A stretch of DNA of 64,000 nucleotides from a marine gamma proteobacterium HTCC2080 (GCA_000169115.1 AAVV01000007.1:62001-126000); one strand, 5' to 3'. Counted from the stretch's first letter, positions 38,416 through 47,374 are shown. Notes: generated from the sequence alone by a model not told the origin. Translations and numbers: made by a program.

Positions 38416-39576
38416 TTAGTTTGCTCGCCCTAATACTACGGTCGCATGGCTCGACATGATGCCGCCTTGCGCGTGAAGCAATGTGTGCTCGAGATGTGCC
38501 AACTGCCGCTCTTTGGCCTCCCCACGATACTGGCGGATAGCCTCAGTCAATCCGAATATTGCGCCCGGATTTCCAGGGTGACAATGCGACAACATTCCTC
38601 CATGGGTGTTAACCGGGAGGTTACCTCCAGGTCGAGTCGCTCCACTGGCTAAAAACTCCCCACCAGTCCCTTTTTCACAAAAACCTAAATCTTCGAGCTG
38701 AATCAGCAAAGCCGGCGAAAAACAATCATAGAGCTGAGCAAGCTGGATGTCGGCGGGCTCTATCCCTGCTCCAGCAAGTGCAGCCTTGCCGGAATCAGCC
38801 GCCGCTGATTTGGTGAGATCTTTGGCCTGACTTATGTGCTCATAGTGATGGCCCTCTCCGTAGCCCTTCAGCACAATGGGAGCATGGGGCAGGTCACGTG
38901 CTCGCTCAAGCGTCGTCAGCACTACAGCAGCGCCACCATCAGAGACAATGGAGCAGTCGAGTAATTTTAAAGGGTCGGCAATAGGTTTGGAGGCAAGAAC
39001 GTCATCAACAGTGACCCGCTCGCGATACTGTGCCGTCGGATTTAGGTGTGCCCAAGCTCTCGATGACACCATCGCCTCAGCAAATTGTGCTTCGGTGGTC
39101 CCGTATGTGTCCATGTGTGCACGAGCTATCAATGCATAGTAAGCTGGAACTGTAGGACCGTAAGGTTGCTCAAAGAGCGGATGCCCGGAGCTGGACTGTA
39201 CCGCCATCGCACGATCTCTGGTCATAAAACTTCGCATGCTGTCTGCCATAGACACCACCACGGTCGTGGCTAAACCAGTCTGGATAGCGGCTGCGGCATA
39301 ACGTAAAGCCGTATAGGTTGTACCGCCACCGGTGCCAACGCTCAAACAATGGCCCGGCGTGAGTCCAGCGTACTCAGCGGTAGCCTCTGCGTGATACATA
39401 ACTGGGGTAACTAGGGAGTTACAGGTAATTAATCCATCAATCGCGCTGGCTTGAAGCCCAGCATCAGCAATAGCGCCCAGCGTTGCCTGAACCCCAAGAG
39501 CCATAGGACCGCGATCAGTCACCACACCAAGGTCAGTTTCAAAACTTCCGACTATCGCAACATTAGAAAGATCCAT
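38416..39576 (-). CDS. thiolase-like (SCP2/Ltp2-type) aldolase or lipid-transfer protein
   Basis: A 386-residue thiolase-fold protein, beginning NVAIVGSFETDLG and ending SSHATVVLGRAN. At the place of the nucleophilic cysteine (NGC in the paralogue at 54780) it reads TGG (Gly84 by ungapped alignment), so it cannot act as an ordinary thiolase. Family members without this cysteine include Ltp2-type retro-aldolases of steroid side-chain degradation. Position between a MaoC pair and a DUF35 gene supports the aldolase role. Confidence 0.85.
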   Translation of the reverse strand: MDLSNVAIVGSFETDLGVVTDRGPMALGVQATLGAIADAGLQASAIDGLITCNSLVTPVMYHAEATAEYAGLTPGHCLSVGTGGGTTYTALRYAAAAIQTGLATTVVVSMADSMRSFMTRDRAMAVQSSSGHPLFEQPYGPTVPAYYALIARAHMDTYGTTEAQFAEAMVSSRAWAHLNPTAQYRERVTVDDVLASKPIADPLKLLDCSIVSDGGAAVVLTTLERARDLPHAPIVLKGYGEGHHYEHISQAKDLTKSAAADSGKAALAGAGIEPADIQLAQLYDCFSPALLIQLEDLGFCEKGTGGEFLASGATRPGGNLPVNTHGGMLSHCHPGNPGAIFGLTEAIRQYRGEAKERQLAHLEHTLLHAQGGIMSSHATVVLGRAN

Positions 39577-39579
39577 AAG

Positions 39580-39996
39580 TCAGTCCGCCGCTGCAAATAG
39601 CTTTGCACCGATAGTGCCCGGTGCGACAATGTCACCGGCCTCGTTACGAATGCCTACGTCGATCTCTAATACGCCACTGGCCGCATCATAGGCAGTTATG
39701 GAAGCCGTCGCCGTCAACGTCTCACCCACATAGGTGGCACCTCGATTTGAGTAGGACACGGAAGTAATCATGCCCGCATCTCCCAGCCATTCATCGACGG
39801 TCTGGTACAACCAGTCACCCAGCATTGGGCCCGCAAGCACTAGGCCGGGATACCCCTCAACCTCGGTTGCATAGGGCAGGTCAAAATGAATGCGGTGTCC
39901 GTTCCAAAGTGACGCGTTATAAAGCATGAGTTGAACGTTGTCGGGGGTGTGTTGCCGCTCAGGCAGCGCAACACCGACTGCAGGTTCTGGGGTCAT
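39580..39996 (-). CDS. MaoC-like enoyl-CoA hydratase, catalytic-type subunit
   Basis: The 138-residue hotdog protein has the hydratase signature in NGHRIHFDLPYATEVEGYP, followed by GLVLAGPMLGDW. This is the type seen in HTD2-like and mesaconyl-CoA hydratases. It overlaps the upstream FAS1-like dehydratase gene by four bases, so the two probably form a heteromer with one hotdog from each. It would hydrate an enoyl-CoA before cleavage by the thiolase-like enzyme three bases downstream. Confidence 0.87.
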   Translation of the reverse strand: MTPEPAVGVALPERQHTPDNVQLMLYNASLWNGHRIHFDLPYATEVEGYPGLVLAGPMLGDWLYQTVDEWLGDAGMITSVSYSNRGATYVGETLTATASITAYDAASGVLEIDVGIRNEAGDIVAPGTIGAKLFAAAD

Positions 39997-40448
39997 CGCA
40001 GAATTCTCGTAGTCTTTTCGCGAATGACTAGTTCTTCATCGTCATTGCGGATATCCATAATAATCTCGTAAAAAATAAGCGAGCCAGAGCGCCCCGCCTT
40101 TTCATAAATGGCGGTGAGCGTCCGACGCGATGTTAGCCAATCTCCCGGGCGGATAGGTTTCAGGTATTCAATATCTAGCCCCCCAGCCATTGCTCGCTCC
40201 AGTGGAAATTTGGGCAGCAATGTATCGATGGATACACCATCGGGGGTAAGCTGATCGAGCTCAACAACATCCCAGAACAGCGGCACATGAAACATAGGCG
40301 GAGCGATATCTCCGTCGAGATACTTACGCTGACGGTTACCTGTGGCAACCGCATATTTACGAATGTCTCGGCGGGTTACGATCTCTCGCTGCGGTTTACT
40401 CTGCCGGCCAATATTGGTGAGCAATTCCTCAGAAATTAACCCCGTCAT
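39993..40448 (-). CDS. MaoC N-terminal-type (FAS1-like) dehydratase subunit
   Basis: The 151-residue product is the partner hotdog: IGRQSKPQREIVTRRDIRKYAVATGN at its N-terminus is the FAS1-like dehydratase start, then PPMFHVPLFWDV and GLDIEYLKPIRPGD. I start it at ATG 40448, which overlaps the ligase stop (ATGA). It lacks the His/Asp hydratase motif and probably gives structure to the MaoC subunit downstream. Confidence 0.87.
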   Translation of the reverse strand: MTGLISEELLTNIGRQSKPQREIVTRRDIRKYAVATGNRQRKYLDGDIAPPMFHVPLFWDVVELDQLTPDGVSIDTLLPKFPLERAMAGGLDIEYLKPIRPGDWLTSRRTLTAIYEKAGRSGSLIFYEIIMDIRNDDEELVIREKTTRILR

Positions 40449-42001
40449 ACGGAACGCTCCTGCACTTGCCAATAAGGATCACGCAACTCACGCTTCAGAA
40501 TTTTGCCGGTGGGTGCCTTAGGAAGCGCTTCCACAAAATCAACACTCTTGGGTTTTTGATAAGAGGCCAAATGCTCGCTGGCAACGGCAATAATATCTGC
40601 AGCAGTCGCCGTCTGGTCCGGTTTTAGGACGACGACCGCTTTCACCGCCTCACCCCAAGTATCATCGGGAATACCAAACACTGCGGATTCCAATACTGCC
40701 GGATGCTGATGAATGGCAGCCTCAACTTGTGTGCTGTAAATATTTTCCCCGCCTGAGATGATCATGTCTTTCGCACGATCCACAATGAATAGGTAGCCCT
40801 GTGTATCCCATACCGCGATGTCACCGGTCCACATCCAGCCATCTCGCAGTATTTCTGCAGTAAGTTCAGGTCGCTGCCAATAACCCACCATGTTGGCCTC
40901 AGAGCGCACGACAATCTCTCCGGGTGTTTTGCTATCTTTGGGAACAGGAACACCTGACGAGTCCACCACCTGCACCTCAGTGACAAAACCGGGACGACCA
41001 CAGGAACTAAGGCGTTCTCCATGACGCCCATGCAAAGCGTCGATATGATCTTCTTGAGTCAGAAAAGTCATGGTCATACCCTCGGTCTGACCATAGCCTT
41101 GAATTAGAGTACAGGGGAACGCTTTCATCGCCGCCTCTACCACGGAACGGGGCATGGGCCCGCCCCCGTACTGAAAGTTACGCAGACTGCTGAGGTCGTA
41201 GTCGGAAAAACCCTCCACCGCCATCATCCAATTGATCATCGTCGTGATGCCTAAAAAGGCAGATACGCGCTCTCTCTGAATAACCTCTAGTGCGAGCTTG
41301 GCCTCAAAATTTATCAACACAACCGGACATCCGTGGGCCATGTAGTTCATTGCCAGCGCTACAGGGATGTGGAACATCTGACCCGTCAACATATAAACAT
41401 CGGTAGGTACAATTCGCTCAGCTACCGTTTGATTAATCATTCCCATGTAAAGCGAGTGATGCGTATGCAAAGCGCCCTTGGAGAGCCCTGTAGTACCCCC
41501 CGTGTACAGAATGAGTACAGGATCATCGGCAGAAACCTGCGCAGCTGCAGTAGGTTCATCACTCGATGCTGCTGCGATTAAATGCTCATAGTTATCCTCA
41601 GGCTGGTCTTCGAAAATAAACCAATGATCAATGTGAATCTTCTGGCGGAGGCGCTCAGCCATCTCTCGATACTCGGCTGAAACAACAATCACACGGGGCT
41701 CACCATCTTCAAGTAGGCGCAGCAATTCCACATCACTTAGGCGCCAGTTCAATGGCAATGCGATCAACCCGCAACGCGCAGCACCGTAAAACACTTCCAT
41801 GTATTGAATGCAGTTTTTAGACAGGATGGCCACCCTGTCACCCTTAGACAGCCCAAGATCATCTCGCAACGCATTGGCAAGGCGTCTCACACGCTCATCT
41901 AGCTCGCCAAAGGTAATTCGGCGCTCGTTAGGAACATCGACCAATGCCTCCCGCTGAGGTTCTAGGCTCGCGGTTTTTGCTGGGATCCTTCCAATATTCA
42001 C
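40445..42001 (-). CDS. AMP-forming acyl-CoA synthetase
   Basis: The 518-residue enzyme has the P-loop YTGGTTGLSKG, the motif GYGQTEGMT, the hinge region GWMWTGDIA and the C-terminal catalytic lysine in PTGKILKREL. It activates a carboxylic acid to its CoA ester. GTG at 42001 has GAGGG seven bases upstream and is preferred to the ATG at 42037, which has no ribosome binding site and would overlap the upstream gene. It is the first core enzyme of a cassette with MaoC, thiolase-like and DUF35 genes. Confidence 0.92.
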   Translation of the reverse strand: MNIGRIPAKTASLEPQREALVDVPNERRITFGELDERVRRLANALRDDLGLSKGDRVAILSKNCIQYMEVFYGAARCGLIALPLNWRLSDVELLRLLEDGEPRVIVVSAEYREMAERLRQKIHIDHWFIFEDQPEDNYEHLIAAASSDEPTAAAQVSADDPVLILYTGGTTGLSKGALHTHHSLYMGMINQTVAERIVPTDVYMLTGQMFHIPVALAMNYMAHGCPVVLINFEAKLALEVIQRERVSAFLGITTMINWMMAVEGFSDYDLSSLRNFQYGGGPMPRSVVEAAMKAFPCTLIQGYGQTEGMTMTFLTQEDHIDALHGRHGERLSSCGRPGFVTEVQVVDSSGVPVPKDSKTPGEIVVRSEANMVGYWQRPELTAEILRDGWMWTGDIAVWDTQGYLFIVDRAKDMIISGGENIYSTQVEAAIHQHPAVLESAVFGIPDDTWGEAVKAVVVLKPDQTATAADIIAVASEHLASYQKPKSVDFVEALPKAPTGKILKRELRDPYWQVQERSV

Positions 42002-42011
42002 GCGCAAACCC

Positions 42012-42425
42012 TCAGTAGGCGCTATCGAGGTCAACATGGCGGGTTGCAATGCGCCATTGATTATCGACCTGACGAATCGTGTCGCGATATAAGCCGGTGC
42101 TGAGCAGCTGTGTCTTACCGTCTTCAGTGGCAAATAACGTGAGATTAGACGTCACTTCAACCACGCCATCCAACGCTGAAAAGAAAGAATTCGATACAAC
42201 ATGTCGCCGAACGTCATTTTGAGACGCCATAGCATCACGGTACAACTGCATCACGTTTTCACGGCCCTCGAAAGGTCCCACAAGGTCACCGCCCGCGATG
42301 CACAAGCTTACAACGGCATCCTCGCAGAAGCCTGATTCGAGCAATTCAAGGTCACGTTGATCGTAGGCATATGAGGCCCGAGCGAGTAATTCGTTGATAG
42401 CAACTTTGTCATCAGCAGAGAGCAT
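42012..42425 (-). CDS. SnoaL/NTF2-like protein
   Basis: A 137-residue cystatin-like-fold protein (INELLARASYAYDQRDLELL, then HVVSNSFF and a WRIATRHVDLD end). The fold is shared by SnoaL-type isomerases and by beta subunits of ring-hydroxylating oxygenases, so it might serve as a partner of a Rieske enzyme or as an isomerase. ATG 42425 has GGAG nine bases upstream; a longer start to 42518 is poorly supported. It begins the ligase operon. Confidence 0.75.
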   Translation of the reverse strand: MLSADDKVAINELLARASYAYDQRDLELLESGFCEDAVVSLCIAGGDLVGPFEGRENVMQLYRDAMASQNDVRRHVVSNSFFSALDGVVEVTSNLTLFATEDGKTQLLSTGLYRDTIRQVDNQWRIATRHVDLDSAY

Positions 42426-42816
42426 TATTGGAGACTCCATTTTCTTTGGAAGGATCCACTGGTTGAAAATCAGCGGAGTTAAAAGCGCGGACAATAGGCT
42501 GGCAGCCCTGGCGAGCAAAACGAGTGAGTGGCGCCACCTTACTCGAGGAAATCGGGTTATTTTTGGCTATTTCGCCGAATTCAAGCACCTACTGCAATCC
42601 TCAATAATGGCCGCTCCCGGGCACCTAGCGGCATCGGGGGCATTTTTATTTCATGGCCCTGCCTTCGCTAGGCTTAGGCCCATATCCGACATTTTGTTGA
42701 TCAGAATAGTCGGCAGTTGCCTTCAAGAGTATTACGGTTACTTGTGCCTAACAAGTCTTATGGAGAAATCGAACCAGAGGCCCAGATACATGGGCCTGCG
42801 AAATACAGAGGCTTTA
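42426..42816. other. intergenic region upstream of the ligase operon
   Basis: 391 bases between two minus-strand genes. It contains the 15-base inverted repeat at 42741 and is the likely promoter region of the operon running down to about 32.3 kb. A 154-codon plus-strand frame crossing it overlaps genes on both sides and has no recognisable sequence. Confidence 0.5.
42741..42755. promoter_or_regulatory. inverted repeat CTTGTGCCTAACAAG, candidate operator
   Basis: Five-base perfect half-sites, 14 of 15 bases identical to the repeat at 31821 and extended by a flanking A and T to a six-base arm. It stands about 315 bases before the SnoaL start, so the promoter may have a long leader. A shared regulator for the TonB receptor and ligase operons is inferred. 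Confidence 0.5.
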
Positions 42817-43281
42817 TTATTCCGTCGCGGCTACCCACTCAGCGATCACCGGCTGTAATGCCGTACCGACTAACTCGATGATCAAGCCCCCGTTGGGTGG
42901 CATTAAGTAGCAAATCAGGCCATAACCATCATCGGGTGAGGCACCCGCAGCCAGCGCTCGCCAACCCTGAGATTGCAGGGCATTGGCAGCATTAGCCAAA
43001 TCTTCGGTCCAAAAACCGATGTGACGACTGTCGGGCAACGTAGAAGGGTCATAAAAGGGTGAACTGCCCTGACAAAGCTCTAGGTGAACAGGACCCTCTC
43101 TGCTGTAACACGCGTGAACCACTATCTCGTGCTCCCCTGCTTCAGGCGTCCAGAAAGGCAGTGGGTCAAAGCTTCGCACCGGACTCCATTCGACTCCCAG
43201 GCTCTGACCCAAAGAATCACGCGCCGAGTGGATATCTGCTACTGCGATACCGTTATGGAAACAATCGCTCATCTTTAACAT
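42817..43281 (-). CDS. VOC-family (glyoxalase/bleomycin-resistance-like) protein
   Basis: The 154-residue product has two beta-alpha-beta-beta-beta repeats: FHNGIAVADIHSARDSLGQS first and RHIGFWTEDLANAANALQSQ second. Family members are lyases, isomerases, epimerases or extradiol dioxygenases with a metal site, so the function is open. The start MLKMSDC at 43281 follows a strong AGGAGG six bases upstream. It lies just downstream of the P450 gene in the same direction. Confidence 0.85.
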   Translation of the reverse strand: MLKMSDCFHNGIAVADIHSARDSLGQSLGVEWSPVRSFDPLPFWTPEAGEHEIVVHACYSREGPVHLELCQGSSPFYDPSTLPDSRHIGFWTEDLANAANALQSQGWRALAAGASPDDGYGLICYLMPPNGGLIIELVGTALQPVIAEWVAATE

Positions 43282-43323
43282 ACATTCCCTCCTCGGGATC
43301 ACCATCATGACTTTACGAGGGGC

Positions 43324-44541
43324 CTACTGGGTGGCCCATTGAAGATCAACAGGCAAGGTATCAAGCCCCATAGTTGTTCCCCCATGACCTACAATTTTGC
43401 GGTCTGAGCTTAGAGAGACTGAACTCACTCTTCGACAAAACTCCTCAAGAACCACTCGAACCTCAAGTTTCGCAAGGTGTAAACCAATGCATTTGTGAGC
43501 ACCTGCGCCGAACGCATGATGCCGATTTTGCTCCCCGCGGCTTCGCTCGGGATCAAAAGTGTCGGGCGCTCCGAACACCAAAGGGTCCCGGGACGTTATC
43601 GCGCTGGGAATGACCACGTTATCGCCCGCTTTAATCAGCACACCATCAATTTCGGTATCTTGTTCGCATATGCGATTTAAACTAATAAACGCATTCAGTC
43701 GCAGAAACTCGTCAACCGAAGCAGTGACCTTTTCAGGATTTTGGTGCAACTGCGCGTATTGGTGCGGATTTCGAGCGAGCTGAAGAATGGTGAACGACAG
43801 CATAGAGGCAACGGTATCAATACCCGCTAAGAATAGTAAATAAGCCACGCCCTGCACTTCCTCAGGGGTTAGACGCTCTCCCTCCACCTCAGCGGCCAGC
43901 AGCAAATCGACAATATCCTCCGACCCCGACCGCTTCTGGTGTTGCTCTACGACTTGCTGCAGGTGCAGCGCTATTTGCTGACCACAGGCAAGCCGCTCTT
44001 CAAGGGTCGACGCTCGATAGAAACCTGTTTCCCATTCATAAAACTGCGGCAACATTGCCGCCTCCAGGCCCATCTGCTCAGCAAAAACTTGGGTTGGAAT
44101 GGGCTTGGCTATATCTTTTAAAAAATCAATTTTTTCTTCACCTGCGGCAGCGTCAAGCACCGCACAAGTTTGTGCCCGAATGCCTGACTCCATTTTTTTT
44201 ACGACATCTGGCTGAAATACCGGCAAGAGCAAACGCCGATAACGGCGATGTTCATCGGGCCCACTTTCTAGGGGAATCAACCTCGGGCGTTGTTCATGAT
44301 TAGCGGGAACGCCGATGGGGAACGACCCGAAACTTTTAGCATCGCAAAGCACCGTGTGGGCCAAGTTATGGCTGAAGATGACCCAGTGCCCACCGTTATG
44401 GGGTGTATAGGCTAAAGGGCGCTGTTCTTGTTCCAACCAAGCCAGCATACAAGCCTGTGGATCCCCGCCAAGGGCAGGATCCGCCACGATGTCAATATCA
44501 CAACGAAGGTGCTCCGGCACATCGACCCAGTTAGTCGGCAT
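43324..44541 (-). CDS. cytochrome P450
   Basis: A 405-residue soluble bacterial P450. Visible features are the I-helix oxygen-binding AGIDTVAS, the K-helix EFLRL (ExxR), and the haem loop HHAFGAGAHKCIG with ligand Cys351. It belongs to the CYP101/CYP108-like bacterial class that takes electrons from a [2Fe-2S] ferredoxin; the adrenodoxin-type ferredoxin at 62217 is a candidate partner, but no ferredoxin reductase gene is in view. It lies directly downstream of an MDR reductase gene (four-base gap). Confidence 0.93.
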   Translation of the reverse strand: MPTNWVDVPEHLRCDIDIVADPALGGDPQACMLAWLEQEQRPLAYTPHNGGHWVIFSHNLAHTVLCDAKSFGSFPIGVPANHEQRPRLIPLESGPDEHRRYRRLLLPVFQPDVVKKMESGIRAQTCAVLDAAAGEEKIDFLKDIAKPIPTQVFAEQMGLEAAMLPQFYEWETGFYRASTLEERLACGQQIALHLQQVVEQHQKRSGSEDIVDLLLAAEVEGERLTPEEVQGVAYLLFLAGIDTVASMLSFTILQLARNPHQYAQLHQNPEKVTASVDEFLRLNAFISLNRICEQDTEIDGVLIKAGDNVVIPSAITSRDPLVFGAPDTFDPERSRGEQNRHHAFGAGAHKCIGLHLAKLEVRVVLEEFCRRVSSVSLSSDRKIVGHGGTTMGLDTLPVDLQWATQ

Positions 44542-44545
44542 CTTA

Positions 44546-45553
44546 TTAATCCTCTAAAACAACCAGACATTTACCCCGAGAGGCGCCACTCATCATGTCG
44601 CAAAAAGCAGTGGGCGTCTGCTCAATGCCTTGATAGCACTGATCAAAGGTTTTTAGCTCGCCCGCTCTTAGCAACTTTTCCATCGCCTCAATCACTGCAG
44701 GAAATTCATCGGTGTAATCCGAAAACATAAAGCCTTCCATGCGGGCACGTTTGGTAATGAGCTCCCAGGTATGCGACACCGGTTCTACTTCAGCCTCGTA
44801 TTGCGATATAGCACCGCAAAGGACGAGTCGCGCACCCTCTTGTAAATGTTGCATAACGGTATTCAGTACAGACCCACCCACGTTATCAAAAAATATATCG
44901 ATGCCCTCGGGGGCCGCTTCAATCAAAGCCTGTGCGAGATCAGGGTGCGCTTCTCTCGATATTGCAAGATCGTAACCCACCTCGTCAGTCAGCCACTGCG
45001 CCTTAGCTGCCGAACTTACCAATCCGATCGTGCGACAACCTGCAGCTTTGGCCAACTGCCCCACAATGGTACCGACAGCACCCCCAGCTGCGCTGACCAC
45101 GACGACATCACCAGGTTTTGGCTGACCAATATGATTTAAGCCCAGCCACGCTGTCATCCCGGTAGGCCCCAATGTTGACATGTATTCGGACAGGGGCAGA
45201 TCTTCAGCGGCCAGTAAAGGTGAGCAGAGATCCGTCCCGTCCAACAAACTCATCTCCTCCCACGCCGTTCTTGCATTAACTAGGGTTCCTACCTCGAAGT
45301 CTGGATGCCGAGACTCAACAACCTCGCCCAAAACAATACTTTGCACCGGCTCATTTAGTTGCATACCAGTCAAATAGTTGTCTCCTGCGCCCGCAGACAT
45401 CCACTGCCGAAAACCTGCATCCAGAGAAAAGACCCTATTTTTGATAAGAAACCAGCCCTCGGGAACCTCTGGACGAGGCGCTTCAACCACTTCGAAGTCT
45501 TCTGGCCTAACAGCTCCCGTGGGGTGTCTGGCTAAATTAACTGCTCGCGGCAT
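44546..45553 (-). CDS. MDR-family NADP-dependent oxidoreductase (LTB4DH-like)
   Basis: A 335-residue medium-chain reductase without the zinc-binding ligands of alcohol dehydrogenases. It has GPTGMTAWLGLNHIG and VVVSAAGGAVGTIVGQLAKA for the cofactor site, and FFDNVGGSVLNTVM, typical of the leukotriene B4/curcumin-reductase group. It probably reduces an enone or enoyl double bond. A paralogue of almost the same length lies at 47828. An operator-like repeat stands 75-95 bases upstream. Confidence 0.9.
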   Translation of the reverse strand: MPRAVNLARHPTGAVRPEDFEVVEAPRPEVPEGWFLIKNRVFSLDAGFRQWMSAGAGDNYLTGMQLNEPVQSIVLGEVVESRHPDFEVGTLVNARTAWEEMSLLDGTDLCSPLLAAEDLPLSEYMSTLGPTGMTAWLGLNHIGQPKPGDVVVVSAAGGAVGTIVGQLAKAAGCRTIGLVSSAAKAQWLTDEVGYDLAISREAHPDLAQALIEAAPEGIDIFFDNVGGSVLNTVMQHLQEGARLVLCGAISQYEAEVEPVSHTWELITKRARMEGFMFSDYTDEFPAVIEAMEKLLRAGELKTFDQCYQGIEQTPTAFCDMMSGASRGKCLVVLED

Positions 45554-45624
45554 TTTGTTTCTCCTTCCAATTTCAGTTCTTACTCAGGCAAAGCTTGAGA
45601 ATATCGCACAGGGTAAAACCAATA

Positions 45625-45646
45625 ACAAACAGATTTGAATGTTTGT
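45625..45646. promoter_or_regulatory. operator-like inverted repeat, member of the CAAAC...TTG family
   Basis: ACAAACA and TGTTTGT are perfect seven-base arms eight bases apart; the inner CAAACAGATTTG (45626-45637) aligns with the core of the five repeats at 47753-62716, with TTTG in place of CTTG. It lies about 72 bases upstream of the MDR reductase start. This is the most divergent of the six sites. Confidence 0.45.
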
Positions 45647-45675
45647 ATTTTTCGTCCCAGAAAAACAAAACACAG

Positions 45676-45692
45676 CCACTATAAAATAGTGG
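45676..45692. promoter_or_regulatory. perfect inverted repeat CCACTAT-AAA-ATAGTGG
   Basis: Seven-base perfect arms around AAA; the centre reads TATAAAAT, so it could be an operator overlapping a -10 box. About 125 bases upstream of the MDR gene. Not followed by a T tract, so not a terminator. Confidence 0.45.
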
Positions 45693-45932
45693 TGAATCTG
45701 ATAATGCGCATAGGAGTGCGTACAAGCCTTTAAACCTTATCGACAAGGCACCGGAACTTCTGTTTTCATTGCAGTCAGGTGCCAGAAATTACACGCCGCA
45801 CCGCAGTAGCCCCATAATCAACGGCAATGCGTGGGCCACCAAAATTTCCTAGCAATGGGTGAGTTGTGGCAAGGTTTATCATCTACGTCGCACAACTGGC
45901 GACGTCAGACAACAGCAATTAAGGAGACCATG

Positions 45933-46340
45933 ATGGCTAGCGGCGGGTGTTTGTGTGGAGACATTACTTATGAATACGACCAGCAACAATCTACCGCAGC
46001 ACTGCATTGCCACTGTCGCGACTGTCAGAAAGTCACGGGGTCTGGCAAAGCCACCATCGTGCTCTTTCCCGAAGATGCGGTGCAAATTACCGGCAAGTTC
46101 AAACAATATGGCGCCTTGGGTTCTGATGGATCCCACGTCAATCGTGGCTTTTGCTCCCGCTGTGGCAGCCAGATGTTTACACATATTGAAGAGATGCCCG
46201 GACTCATTTTCGTAAAGGCCGGCACTCTTGATGATTCGTCTTGGGTACAAGTTTCCCTCAACTGCTGGGAATCAACTGCATCCCAATGGTCACCGGCAAA
46301 CAGTGAACTTCCCGGCGCAGAAAAAAATCCAAATCTATAA
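45933..46340 (+). CDS. GFA-family (glutathione-dependent formaldehyde-activating-like) protein
   Basis: A 135-residue zinc-binding beta-fold protein with the family cysteines in GCLCGDI, CHCRDCQKVTGS and CSRCGSQ. Despite the family name, most members have unknown reactions; binding of glutathione adducts is typical. ATG 45933 has AAGGAG six bases upstream; an ATG three bases earlier is too close. It stands alone before an SDR gene. Confidence 0.85.
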   Translation: MASGGCLCGDITYEYDQQQSTAALHCHCRDCQKVTGSGKATIVLFPEDAVQITGKFKQYGALGSDGSHVNRGFCSRCGSQMFTHIEEMPGLIFVKAGTLDDSSWVQVSLNCWESTASQWSPANSELPGAEKNPNL

Positions 46341-46500
46341 AGGCTGTCGCGAACCACTAACCCCACCCAAGGATGGGCAGAAAAAGCCACGAGGCATCGA
46401 CATACATCGAACAAAAATTCAGCGGCAACAATTTTCAGCATTGCCTTAAAAATTTAGGGCTTAAAATTTCAAGAGAAATTTCCAGCAGAGGAATGTCACT

Positions 46501-47256
46501 ATGTTTTCAGAGTTGAAAGGAAAAGTTGCTGTTGTTACGGGTGGCGGTGCTGGCATCGGCCTTGCTTGCGCGGCACGGCTTGCAGAAGCTGGTGTCGCAG
46601 TGGGCGTCGCAGACATTGATAGCGCTGCGGCGCATCAAGCCGCTGCAGACTTAACGTCCCAAGGTCATCGTTGCGTGGCGATAGTTACCGATGTCAGCAA
46701 GGCCAAAGAGGTTGAAAAGTTATTTCAAATAACCAACGAAGCTTTTGGCCCTATCAACATTGCTGTCAACAATGCAGGGGTTGGCGCGCCACTAACACCG
46801 CTTGGTGATACTGAGGAGGAAGATTTTGACCGAGTCATGGCTGTCAATTTGAAAGGGGTATGGCTGTGCATGAGGGCAGCATTGCGTCACATGGCACCGC
46901 AAAAATCAGGCTCCATTATCAACATGGCGTCGGCACTGAGTACCACCACATTTCCAGGCAGCGGCCTTTACACAGCAAGTAAGCACGGTGTCGCGGGACT
47001 GACTCGAAGCGCTGCCGTCGAGTATGGCGAGAGTGGTATCCGTATAAATGCTATCTGCCCCGGCTTCATTTCCACGCCACTGCTGCACAGCACAGTTACC
47101 GAGGAGGCGGCCAAATCGATGGCGGCAAGGCACCCTATGAACCGCTTAGGCACCCCAGCAGAAATCGCTGACGCGGTTACTTACTTGGCATCAGATGCCT
47201 CGTCATTCGTCACTGGCAGCCTATTCTCAATTGATGGCGGCTGGACAGCGACCTAA
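46501..47256 (+). CDS. short-chain dehydrogenase/reductase
   Basis: A 251-residue classical SDR: TGGGAGIG (about 13-20), NNAGVG, INMASA and catalytic YTASK (LYTASKHGVAG), ending VTGSLFSIDGGWTAT. The type resembles glucose/3-oxoacyl reductase-like enzymes, and the product is soluble. It follows the GFA gene by 160 bases, without overlap. Confidence 0.92.
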   Translation: MFSELKGKVAVVTGGGAGIGLACAARLAEAGVAVGVADIDSAAAHQAAADLTSQGHRCVAIVTDVSKAKEVEKLFQITNEAFGPINIAVNNAGVGAPLTPLGDTEEEDFDRVMAVNLKGVWLCMRAALRHMAPQKSGSIINMASALSTTTFPGSGLYTASKHGVAGLTRSAAVEYGESGIRINAICPGFISTPLLHSTVTEEAAKSMAARHPMNRLGTPAEIADAVTYLASDASSFVTGSLFSIDGGWTAT

Positions 47257-47374
47257 GCAAAGTAACGGTTAGCGGCGCAGTCAGTTTGGGTCCAAGCGAT
47301 GCCGCAATGAGATCAGCAAGTTGTAGGGGTTGAGGAGACCGAAGCATTTAACGCCGTTACTGCCTAAGCATTTC

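Larger units (their letters stand above)
45554..45932. other. divergent regulatory region before the MDR and GFA genes
   Basis: 379 bases between divergent genes. It contains two inverted repeats, at 45625 and 45676, the second overlapping an A+T-rich TATAAA-like box. No gene-like frame. Confidence 0.5.

Noticed and set aside
42394-42858. Plus-strand open frame of 154 codons in the gap at 42.4-42.8 kb
   Set aside because: It overlaps the coding ends of two well-supported minus-strand genes and has no protein-like motif or ribosome binding site.
45715-45732. GTGCGTACAAG as a third copy of the CTTGTGCSTAACAAG repeat
   Set aside because: One base is missing in the centre and the left half-site is absent.
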